Program-made: the position numbers and the translations under genes | Shown: piece after piece, positions 10,077 through 17,142 of the stretch | Layout of the letters: every line of letters begins with the position of its first letter | Position numbering within the stretch: the first letter of the stretch is position 1 | DNA from: Verrucomicrobiota bacterium | GTDB taxonomy: Bacteria > Verrucomicrobiota > Verrucomicrobiia > Opitutales > Opitutaceae | NCBI GenBank assembly: GCA_023416735.1 | Contig: JAEZGX010000038.1 | Coordinates: forward strand, 184,610 to 248,609 | DNA: 64,000 nt | Direction of reading: 5' to 3' | Notes under the pieces: model-generated | Told to the model about the DNA's origin: nothing | Seen by the model: the letters and a program-made list of their open reading frames with translations, nothing else | Database searches by the model: none

Positions 10077-10586
10077 TTAACGCGTCGGCTTTTGCCCAAA
10101 GGTCTGTTTGACTTGGTTGATTTCATCGCGGCATCGCGCGGCGTCCTCATAACGCTCCGATTTGATCGCAGCGGTGAGGTCGAGTTCGAGTTTTGAAAGT
10201 CTTTCGTGAAGAGTTTTACGAGCGAGCGCCTTTTGCGGAACCTTGCCCGTGTGAGACGTGCCCTTGTGCATGCTGTCGAGCATCGGTTCGACCATGCTCG
10301 TGAAGGTCTCATAGCAAGCCGGACACCCGAAGCGTCCGTGTTTCTTGAAGTCGCCCGGAGCAAAGCCGCACTGCTCACAACGCACGCCCGAAAGCGTGGT
10401 CGACTCGGGATTCAGCGATGCCTTCAACAAGAGATCCGCCAAAGAAAACCCGCTCGGATCCGTCACGCCTTTGGCCTGCGCGCATTCTTCGCAGAGGTCC
10501 ACCTTGTGAACCTTGTTGTTCACGATCTGCGTGAGGTGAACCGTCGCAGGTTTTGAACAGAGATCGCACTTGAGTGGGTTGGCCAT
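10077..10586 (-). CDS. mcsA: McsA, zinc-finger activator of McsB
   Basis: A 169-residue protein with four CxxC pairs (C7/C10, C32/C35, C70/C73, C88/C91), enough for two zinc sites, and a C-terminal UVR helix pair (about 133-167, with KLELDLTAAIKSERYEDAA). In Firmicutes McsA binds and activates McsB and links it to ClpC. Length and motif order fit that family. It is the first gene of the mcsA-mcsB-clpC cluster. The ctsR repressor gene that usually begins the Firmicutes operon is absent; 194 bases separate this gene from ilvE upstream. No CtsR-type heptad repeat and no CIRCE element was seen in that gap, so heat regulation, if any, uses another factor. Confidence 0.93.
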   Translation of the reverse strand: MANPLKCDLCSKPATVHLTQIVNNKVHKVDLCEECAQAKGVTDPSGFSLADLLLKASLNPESTTLSGVRCEQCGFAPGDFKKHGRFGCPACYETFTSMVEPMLDSMHKGTSHTGKVPQKALARKTLHERLSKLELDLTAAIKSERYEDAARCRDEINQVKQTFGQKPTR

Positions 10587-10780
10587 TTTTCAGTCGGAAG
10601 TTGTCTTGCACCAACCATGCCATGCCCTCCGTCGCTGGCAAGTGCCGGGCGAACTCTCGATCGTCCTTTTTTCCGCGCGACGCACTTGCACACAAGGTGC
10701 GCGTTTCGACGCACCCGTGACGCATCGAGCGTCTCGAGTTCACGGAGGCGCGGTGACGTCCGCGACTCCATGCGCGTTCT

Positions 10781-11647
10781 TTAGATCCGTGTTCCTTCAG
10801 TCAGCACGCGCCGACGAAACGACGCCAGCACCCGCTGCGTGATCGGCCCGGGCTTGCCCGCGCCAATCTCGCGGCCGTCGAGCTTCACCACCGGAATCAC
10901 CTCGGCGCCCGTGCCCGTGAGGAAACACTCGTCCGCACACCACACGTCGTAGCGGGTCATGTTCGCCTCGCGAATCGGAATCTCGAGCTCCTTCGCCACA
11001 TCGAAAATCGTCCCACGCGTCACGCCTTTCAACGCCCCTTGCGAAGCCGCCGGCGTCACGATCTCGCCTTTATGCACGATGAACACGTTGTCCGCCGTGC
11101 ATTCCGCCACGTAACCTTGATCGTTCAACATGATCGCCTCGAGCGCGCCGAACTGCTTCGCCTCGATCTTGCCAAGGATGTTGTTCAGATAATTCAGCGA
11201 CTTCACCGTCGGCGGCAGCGCCGCCGGATTGATGCGACGCGTCGGCACCGTCACAATGCTGAGCCCGTTGTCGTAATGCTCCTGCGGATAAAGTGAGATC
11301 TTGCTCGCGATAATGAACAGCGACGGCTTCGGACAAAGCCACGGCGCCAACCCGAGATCGCCCACACCGCGCGTCACCACGAGACGGATATAAGCATCCT
11401 TGAGATTATTCTGCCGGCAGGTTTCGCACGTCGCCTCCGCCAGCTCCGCCCGCGTGAGCGGTATATTCAACAGGATCGCTTTCGCCGAATACTCGAGTCG
11501 CTCGAGATGCTCATCGAGTCGGAAGACATTTCCACCATACAGGCGGATGCCCTCGAAAACCCCGTCGCCATAAAGGAGTCCGTGATCGAACACGGAAATC
11601 TTCGCGTCGGCGGCGTCGACGAATTGGCCATCGAGGTAAATCTTCAT
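10781..11647 (-). CDS. ilvE: Branched-chain amino acid aminotransferase (fold-type IV)
   Basis: A 288-residue PLP enzyme that interconverts branched-chain amino acids and their 2-oxo acids using glutamate/2-oxoglutarate. It starts MKIYLDGQFV and has FDHGLLYGDGVFEGIR (about 20-35), the PLP lysine K149 in PPTVKSLNYLNN, and EAIMLNDQGYVAECTADNVF. The GTGAEVIPV segment near the C-terminus is also typical. The fold-type IV family includes D-amino acid transaminases and 4-amino-4-deoxychorismate lyases; overall similarity and length favour IlvE, but substrate is an inference. The frame is open further upstream, but the added residues resemble no aminotransferase, so the ATG at 11647 is used. The gene is divergent from the prepilin-like gene, with 112 bases between them for both promoters. 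Confidence 0.9.
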   Translation of the reverse strand: MKIYLDGQFVDAADAKISVFDHGLLYGDGVFEGIRLYGGNVFRLDEHLERLEYSAKAILLNIPLTRAELAEATCETCRQNNLKDAYIRLVVTRGVGDLGLAPWLCPKPSLFIIASKISLYPQEHYDNGLSIVTVPTRRINPAALPPTVKSLNYLNNILGKIEAKQFGALEAIMLNDQGYVAECTADNVFIVHKGEIVTPAASQGALKGVTRGTIFDVAKELEIPIREANMTRYDVWCADECFLTGTGAEVIPVVKLDGREIGAGKPGPITQRVLASFRRRVLTEGTRI

Positions 11648-11759
11648 AGCTCCCGTCAACGTAGTTGCTCGCGGAAAGTTTTGTCCAGCTCCCACCCGGG
11701 AGTTTCTGCTTGTGCCTTGCATTTTTAACCCCGACTGTCCGCGCGTCCCAGCTTCCCCC

Positions 11760-12503
11760 ATGCGCAACTCTCCTCGTCGTTCGACGTGCGCGGCTTTCAC
11801 GCTCATCGAACTGCTGACTGTGATCGCGATCATCGGCATCCTCGCCGCGATCTTCATTCCCACCATCGGCGCCGTGCGTGAAAAAGCCCAGCGCGCGGTC
11901 GACGCTTCCAACCTCCGCGAGATCCACAAAGCCGCCCTGATCTACGCCGGCGATCATCACGACCGCCTCCCCGATCCCGCCGCCCTCGCTTCGCTCGTCT
12001 CGGGCGGCAGCCCCGTCCATCGCTGGCCCGGCATCCTGGCGAAAAACAACATTCTTTCCGACCCTTCTTTCTACATCGCCAAAAACGACCCGCTGTTCAA
12101 CGGCACCTTCCCCGCGTCCATCCTCAATCCCGACGACGCCACCCGCCGCCAACTCGCCAACGACTTCACCACCGCTCCACTTTCCTGGGAATTCGTCGGC
12201 GGTGTCCGCATGAGCGACCCGCCCACCACCCCAATCGCCTTCACCCGCGGCCTTCAACCCAACGGCTCCTGGCACATCAACAGCGGCGTCTATAAAGATA
12301 CAGGCGGCTTCGTCGTTTTCCTCGGCGGCAACGTCCAATTCTACAACTCCACGGTCGACGTCTTCACCTCTCCGACCACGGGCCGCAAAGTCACCGACAT
12401 CCGCCAAGCCATCCCCGCCTCGGCCCGCATCTACGCCACCCAAATCTCCACCGGCCCAACCATCGGCAGCTCCAACGGCACGCCCGCCCAACCCGACAAC
12501 TAG
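11760..12503 (+). CDS. Type IV pilin/pseudopilin-like protein with N-terminal methylation motif
   Basis: A 247-residue protein that begins with a basic leader and a prepilin signature, FTLIELLTVIAIIGILAAI (about 13-31), the usual hydrophobic helix of pseudopilins. The residue before the Phe is Ala (CAAF) instead of the usual Gly of prepilin peptidase sites, which is uncommon. The rest resembles the large verrucomicrobial and planctomycetal families of type II secretion G-like proteins, with GGFVVFLGGNVQFYNS near the C-terminus. There is no neighbouring secretion or pilus gene. Its role (surface pseudopilin or secretion-linked) is unknown. The ATG at 11760 is chosen because it gives the short basic leader expected. 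A terminator lies about 70 bases after the stop. Confidence 0.8.
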   Translation: MRNSPRRSTCAAFTLIELLTVIAIIGILAAIFIPTIGAVREKAQRAVDASNLREIHKAALIYAGDHHDRLPDPAALASLVSGGSPVHRWPGILAKNNILSDPSFYIAKNDPLFNGTFPASILNPDDATRRQLANDFTTAPLSWEFVGGVRMSDPPTTPIAFTRGLQPNGSWHINSGVYKDTGGFVVFLGGNVQFYNSTVDVFTSPTTGRKVTDIRQAIPASARIYATQISTGPTIGSSNGTPAQPDN

Positions 12504-12573
12504 CCGCCCCACGGCCACCGCGGTTCGCTCCACTCCCCTCCGAACCAACACCCCACGTCGCCTGTCCCTCTCC

Positions 12574-12606
12574 GCCCGGTCGCATCCGCGCCGGGCCTTT
12601 TTATTG
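12574..12606 (+). terminator. Rho-independent terminator after the pilin-like gene
   Basis: A GCCCGG...CCGGGC stem with an 11-base loop, followed directly by CTTTTTA, stands 71 bases after the pilin-like gene and 44 bases before the pyrophosphatase gene. Confidence 0.7.
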
Positions 12607-12649
12607 CTCTTCCCCTGCCGCTTCCACTTTCCCAATCTCGCCGACCCGC

Positions 12650-14392
12650 ATGACGCCCGTCGCCACGCCTTCCACCGCTCCCACTTACGTAATCGGACAC
12701 AAAAATCCCGATGCCGACTCCATCTGCTCGGCCATCGCCTACGCCGCCTTCAAGGAAGCCCGCGGCGAACGCGGCTACATCGCAGCCCGCTGCGGCAATT
12801 CCAACGTCCGCATCGACACCATCCTTTCCCGTTTCCGCCAGCCGCTGCCGCTTTACCTCAGCGATGTCAGCCCGCGCGTTCGCGACCTCATGGTCAAGGA
12901 CGTCATCGCCCTCAACGAAAACGCCACCTGCGCCGAGGCCCTTGCCGTCTTCGATCGCCACGACATCCGCGTTGTCCCGGTCACGTCCGACAACCGCGAA
13001 ATCGTCGGCACCATTTCCCTTTCGACCCTCGGCGGCGTTTTCATTCCGCGCCTGAGCGAACCGCGCCTCCTCCGCCTCGTTCGCACCTCGCTCGCCAACA
13101 TCGCCCGCACCCTCGAAGGCCGCGCGCTCCACCTCGTGGACGAATCCTCGATCCAGGAGCTCTATGTTCGCCTCGGCACCATGGACATCAGCTCCTTCTG
13201 GAGCATCTCCATCCGCGAAAACATCCCCGCCGCCCAATCGATCATCATCGTCGGCGATCGCGCCGACATCCAACAGCGCGCCATCGAGATCGGCGTTCGC
13301 GCCCTCGTCATCACCAGCAACATCGACATCGACGCCAACATCCTCGATCTCGCGCGCGAAAAAGGCACCAGCATCATCATCAGTCCCTACGACTCCGCCA
13401 CCACGTCGTGGATCGTTCGCACCGCCTCCACGCTCGAGCGCGTCGTCGACACGGAGTTTGCCACCGTCGACGCGGACACGCGCATCGCCGACGTTCGCAA
13501 AAAATTCTCCGCCAACCAACCTCACGCGCTCCTCGTCACCACCGACGACGGCAAGCTCGAGGGCATCCTGACCAAGACCGACCTTCTCCGCCCCACCCAA
13601 ACCCGGCTCGTCCTCGTCGATCATAACGAGATGTCCCAAGCCGTGACCGGCGCCGAGGAAGTCACCATCGCCGAAATCCTCGATCACCACCGCCTCGGCG
13701 CCATCAACACCCAGCAGCCGATCCTCTTCATCAACGAACCCGTCGGCTCCACCTGCACCATTATCGCCGACCTTTTCCGTCGCGAAAACATCCTCCCGTC
13801 ACCCGAGATCGCGGGCATCATGATGTCCGGCCTGATCTCCGACACCCTTCACCTCAACGGCCCCACCACCACGCGCAAAGACGCCATCCTGCTCGCGTGG
13901 CTCGCCGAAATCGCCGGCGTCAACTCCAAGAAACTCGCCGACGAAATCTTCAATTCCGGCTCCGTCATCCTCGCCAATCCTCCCGAGTCCGTCGTCCGCT
14001 CCGACTACAAAATCTACGAAGAGGAAGGCGTCCGCTTCTCCGTCTCCCAAGTCGAGGAACTCGGCTTCGGCAACTTCTGGCAAAACGCCAAACCCATCGC
14101 CGCCGCCCTCCAAGGTCTCCGCGACGAGGAACGCCTCGCTTTCGCCGCCCTGCTCGTCACCGACATCAACACGCAAAACTCGCTCCTTCTCGTCAAAGGC
14201 GACGCGGGCTTCATCGATCGCATCTCTTACGCCCACGTCGAGAAGGACGAAATTTTCGACCTGCCCGGCGTCGTCAGCCGCAAGAAGCAGCTCATTCCGT
14301 ATCTCACCAGCGTCCTCCGCGAAATGGCCGCCGACGGCACGTCCCCGTCCGCTCCCGCCTCCCAGCCTCCTTTCCGTAAAAAACGGAAATAA
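12650..14392 (+). CDS. Manganese-dependent inorganic pyrophosphatase with CBS-DRTGG regulatory insert (family II)
   Basis: A 580-residue family II pyrophosphatase that hydrolyses pyrophosphate to two phosphates in the cytoplasm. The DHH phosphoesterase core begins with GHKNPDADS (16-24) and resumes after a long insert with LVDHNEMSQ (about 324-332) and ILDHHRLGAI. The DHHA2 domain (about 430-560) carries the SRKKQL-type substrate segment near the end. Between them sits about 250 residues: one CBS motif (about 70-130), a DRTGG-like domain (about 140-245) and a second CBS motif (about 250-315). In the CBS-containing enzymes known from Firmicutes the CBS pair binds adenine nucleotides, AMP inhibiting and ATP or diadenosine polyphosphates activating, so this enzyme is probably energy-regulated. 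Plain family II enzymes are only about 310 residues long. The basic tail RKKRK is a minor oddity. Confidence 0.92.
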   Translation: MTPVATPSTAPTYVIGHKNPDADSICSAIAYAAFKEARGERGYIAARCGNSNVRIDTILSRFRQPLPLYLSDVSPRVRDLMVKDVIALNENATCAEALAVFDRHDIRVVPVTSDNREIVGTISLSTLGGVFIPRLSEPRLLRLVRTSLANIARTLEGRALHLVDESSIQELYVRLGTMDISSFWSISIRENIPAAQSIIIVGDRADIQQRAIEIGVRALVITSNIDIDANILDLAREKGTSIIISPYDSATTSWIVRTASTLERVVDTEFATVDADTRIADVRKKFSANQPHALLVTTDDGKLEGILTKTDLLRPTQTRLVLVDHNEMSQAVTGAEEVTIAEILDHHRLGAINTQQPILFINEPVGSTCTIIADLFRRENILPSPEIAGIMMSGLISDTLHLNGPTTTRKDAILLAWLAEIAGVNSKKLADEIFNSGSVILANPPESVVRSDYKIYEEEGVRFSVSQVEELGFGNFWQNAKPIAAALQGLRDEERLAFAALLVTDINTQNSLLLVKGDAGFIDRISYAHVEKDEIFDLPGVVSRKKQLIPYLTSVLREMAADGTSPSAPASQPPFRKKRK

Positions 14393-14515
14393 TTAACACC
14401 CGAAGTCTCGTCGGGTCGATCGCGCCGCTCCCGCTCGTTCGCGCACTGCGCGCGAAAACCAATCGTTGCGCCCACCCGCTGCGCACCTCAGTTTCACCGT
14501 TCACTCTTTTCGATC

Positions 14516-16339
14516 ATGTCCGCCGACGCCGCGTCCAACGCTCCTTCCGCCCCGCCCGCACCCAGCGATTTCATTCGTGACATCGTTGCCGCCCACGTCG
14601 CCGAACAACGCTACCCCAAGATCGTCACCCGCTTTCCACCCGAGCCCAACGGCTACCTCCACATCGGCCACGCCAAGTCCATCTGCCTCAACTTCGGCAT
14701 CGCCCGCGAAAACAACGGCCAGTGCAACCTCCGCATGGACGACACCAACCCGACGAAGGAAGACGTCGAGTATGTCGAATCCATCACCAACGACGTCCAC
14801 TGGCTGATCGACGGCTGGGCCGATCACACCCTCGGCTTCAAACCCAAGGGCGCCACGCCCACCAAGCAGCTCGTCAACGGCCGCGAGGACTACCACCTCG
14901 CCCCCGTCCCCCTCTCAAATCTCAAATCCGAGATTTCAAATGCCGCGAACGCGGCCCTGGCCGAGCCTTTCCACGCCAGCGACTACTTCGAACAACTCTA
15001 CAGCTACGCGCTCGAACTCATCCGCCGCGGCAAAGCCTACGTCGACGATCTCAGCCCGGAAGAAACCGACGCCTACCGCGGCTCCCCCGACAAACCCGGC
15101 CGCGACTCCCCTTTCCGCACGCGTTCCGTCGAGGAAAACCTCGACCTCTTTCAACGCATGCGTGCCGGCGAATTCCCCAACGGCGCCCGCTCCCTTCGCG
15201 CCAAAATCGACATGGCGTCGCCCAACATCTGGCTGCGCGACCCGCTCCTCTATCGCATCCGCCACACGCCGCACCATCACGCCGGCGACAAATGGTGCAT
15301 CTACCCGCTCTACGATTTCGCCCACTGTCTCTCCGACTACATCGAGGGTGTCACCCACTCCGTCTGCACGCTCGAGTTCGAAGTCCATCGCCCGCTCTAC
15401 GAGTGGATCCTCGAATCCCTCGACCTCCCGCGCCCGCTCCCGCGCCAATACGAATTCGCGAAACTCATCCCCACCTACATGATCGTCTCGAAGCGCCGGC
15501 TCATCCAGCTGGTCAACGAGAAGATCGTCGCGGGTTGGGACGATCCCCGCCTTCCAACCCTCTCTGGCCTCCGCCGCCGCGGCATCCCCGCCAGCGCCCT
15601 GCGCAAATTCGTCATGAGCCTCGGCGTCACGAAATACGAGAGCTCCACCGACATCGCCCTCTTCGAACACGCGATCCGCGAGGAGCTCAACGCCACCTCC
15701 GCGCGTCGTCTCGCCGTCCTCAAACCCATCAAGGTCGTCCTCACCAACATCCCCGCCGGCGAAACGATCGAGTGCGACGCCACCAATAACCCCCAGGACC
15801 CAAACCCCACCACGCGCAAAGTCGCCCTCACGCGCGAGGTGTTCATCGAATCCGACGACTTCGCCGAAATCCCGCCGCCGAAATACTTCCGTCTCAAACC
15901 CGGCGGCGAGGTCCGCCTCAAATACGCCTGCATCATCAAGCTCGACGAAATCGTCAAAGACAGCTCCGGCGCCCTCGTCGAACTCCGCTGCACCGCCGAT
16001 CTCTCCACCCGCGCCGGCGAGCCCAACGCCACCCGCAAGGTCAAAGGCACCATCCACTGGGTCAGCGCCACGACTTGCATCGACGCCGAGGTCCGCCTCT
16101 ACGACCGCCTTTTCACCGTTCCCGAACCCGGCGCGACCGAAGACTTCCTCCAGCACGTCAACCCGAACTCCCTCGAGATTGTCACCGCCAAACTCGAATC
16201 CTCCCTCGCGTCGACCACTCCCGCCGACCGCTTCCAATTCGAACGCCTCGGCTACTTCGCCCTCGATCCCGACTCCCAGATCAACTCCAAGCTCATCTTC
16301 AACCGCACCATCACGCTAAAAGACACTTGGTCGAAATGA
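14516..16339 (+). CDS. glnS: Glutaminyl-tRNA synthetase
   Basis: A 607-residue class I synthetase that charges tRNA-Gln. It has the PPEPNGYLHIGH signature (41-52), RMDDTNP (73-79) and the KMSKS-equivalent IVSKRR (around 322). The C-terminal beta-barrel anticodon-binding region includes HWVSATTCIDAEVRLYDRLF. The catalytic core carries an insertion of about 45 residues (roughly 107-151) between VHWLIDGWADH and FHASDYFEQ that E. coli GlnS lacks. Part of that insertion (134-143, SNLKSEISNA) is encoded by a palindromic repeat also seen between genes in this window (see the repeat entry). The first 16 residues are low-complexity Ala/Pro/Ser. Having both GlnS and AsnS suggests direct charging of these tRNAs, though an amidotransferase elsewhere cannot be excluded. 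Confidence 0.95.
   Translation: MSADAASNAPSAPPAPSDFIRDIVAAHVAEQRYPKIVTRFPPEPNGYLHIGHAKSICLNFGIARENNGQCNLRMDDTNPTKEDVEYVESITNDVHWLIDGWADHTLGFKPKGATPTKQLVNGREDYHLAPVPLSNLKSEISNAANAALAEPFHASDYFEQLYSYALELIRRGKAYVDDLSPEETDAYRGSPDKPGRDSPFRTRSVEENLDLFQRMRAGEFPNGARSLRAKIDMASPNIWLRDPLLYRIRHTPHHHAGDKWCIYPLYDFAHCLSDYIEGVTHSVCTLEFEVHRPLYEWILESLDLPRPLPRQYEFAKLIPTYMIVSKRRLIQLVNEKIVAGWDDPRLPTLSGLRRRGIPASALRKFVMSLGVTKYESSTDIALFEHAIREELNATSARRLAVLKPIKVVLTNIPAGETIECDATNNPQDPNPTTRKVALTREVFIESDDFAEIPPPKYFRLKPGGEVRLKYACIIKLDEIVKDSSGALVELRCTADLSTRAGEPNATRKVKGTIHWVSATTCIDAEVRLYDRLFTVPEPGATEDFLQHVNPNSLEIVTAKLESSLASTTPADRFQFERLGYFALDPDSQINSKLIFNRTITLKDTWSK
14911..14942 (+). repeat. Palindromic repeat inside the glnS coding sequence
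   Basis: CCTCTCAAATCTCAAAT (14911-14927) is followed by GAGATTTCAAATG. AAATCTC (14917-14923) and GAGATTT (14930-14936) form a stem. The first 17 bases are identical to an intergenic copy at 26441-26457. It is translated in frame as SNLKSEISNA, inside a lineage-specific insertion of GlnS. Confidence 0.7.
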
Positions 16340-16345
16340 TTCTTT

Positions 16346-16405
16346 AATCACAGAGACACAGAGAATCCTCCGATTCATCTCTGTGCCTTCGTGCCTCTGT
16401 GGTTC
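16346..16405. repeat. Imperfect inverted repeat of CACAGAG type between glnS and the yceH-like gene
   Basis: The left arm AATCACAGAGACACAGAG and the right arm, which ends CTCTGTGGTTC, can form a long imperfect hairpin after the glnS stop. The CACAGAG/CTCTGTG wording resembles intergenic repeats common in environmental bacterial genomes. It may act as a terminator, but there is no T tract. Confidence 0.6.
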
Positions 16406-16421
16406 AACTCCAGCCAAAAGC

Positions 16422-17066
16422 ATGGACTTTTCCCTCACCCCCGAAGAACTCCGCGTCCTCGGCTCGCTCGTCGAAAAATCCGTCACGACGCCCGACAACT
16501 ACCCCCTTTCGCTCAACGCGCTCGTCAGCGCCTGCAACCAGCTCACCGCTCGCGATCCCGTCGTTTCCTACTCGGAGCAAACCGTCTCCACCGCCCTCGA
16601 CGGTCTCCGCGACAAACGTCTCGCCACGCTCTATCACGGCGCCGATTCCCGCGTCGCCCGCTACAAGCACACGCTCCCCGACCGCTTCGTTCTCACGCCC
16701 GCCGAACTCGCCGTCCTCTGCGTTCTGATGCTTCGCGGCCCCCAAACCGCCGGCGAACTCCGCACCCGCACCGAGCGTCTCTATCTTTTCGATACGCTCG
16801 CCGAAACCGAGCAAACCCTCGAGTCGCTCGTCTCCTACACGCCTGAGCCGCTCGTCACGAAGCTCCCGCGCCAGCCCGGCACGAAGGAATCGCGCTTCGC
16901 CCAACTCCTCTCCCCTCCGCCCACCCCCGCGGCCGAAGGGGTGAGTGTTCCCTTGCCTGTTCCTCCGCCCTCCGGGCCGAGCACCCTCGACCGCGTCACC
17001 CAACTCGAACAAGACCTCGCCGCTCTCCGCGCCGAATTCGCCGAGTTCAAAAAGCAGTTCGAGTAA
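16422..17066 (+). CDS. YceH/DUF480 family protein
   Basis: A 214-residue cytoplasmic protein of the YceH family, which folds as two winged-helix domains; function is not established. The family start is visible as LTPEELRVLGSLVEKSVTTPDNYPLSLNAL (two segments, about 4-33) with the conserved ACNQ and R(D)P pair. The second winged helix begins FVLTPAELAVLCVLMLRGPQTAGELR. The C-terminus (about 185-214) is a predicted coiled coil (RVTQLEQDLAALRAEFAEF). The ATG at 16422 is chosen because it gives the family N-terminus MDFSLTPEEL; the open frame upstream runs through the CACAGAG repeat. A REP-like hairpin follows the stop. Confidence 0.85.
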   Translation: MDFSLTPEELRVLGSLVEKSVTTPDNYPLSLNALVSACNQLTARDPVVSYSEQTVSTALDGLRDKRLATLYHGADSRVARYKHTLPDRFVLTPAELAVLCVLMLRGPQTAGELRTRTERLYLFDTLAETEQTLESLVSYTPEPLVTKLPRQPGTKESRFAQLLSPPPTPAAEGVSVPLPVPPPSGPSTLDRVTQLEQDLAALRAEFAEFKKQFE

Positions 17067-17073
17067 CCTCCAT

Positions 17074-17098
17074 GTAGGAGCCCGCTCGCGGGCGATCC
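17074..17098. repeat. REP-like hairpin after the yceH-like gene
   Basis: GTAGGAGCCCGCTCGCGGGC, with GCCCGC and GCGGGC separated by TC, has the GTAGGAGC...GCGAT wording of REP sequences known from Pseudomonas. It stands eight bases after the stop and ends in GATCCTTT, so it may also terminate transcription. Confidence 0.55.
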
Positions 17099-17142
17099 TT
17101 TGCGCGAAAGTGTCATATTATGTATGACACTTTCCAACCTCC

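Noticed and set aside
5333..10111. A 1592-codon open frame on the plus strand
   Set aside because: It crosses the secreted-protein gene, the terminator, clpC and mcsB in a wrong frame or antisense. The predicted protein is rich in Arg, Pro and His and lacks domains; it is a product of high GC content.
10587..10780. A CtsR or CIRCE operator before mcsA
   Set aside because: No heptad repeat of the CtsR type and no TTAGCACTC-N9-GAGTGCTAA sequence was found on either strand.
12500..13690. A 396-codon open frame on the minus strand
   Set aside because: It is antisense to the CBS pyrophosphatase gene and lacks any recognisable motif.
14400..14416. CCCGA...TCGGG hairpin after the pyrophosphatase gene as a terminator
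   Set aside because: The stem has only five pairs and no T tract follows, so it is too weak to call.
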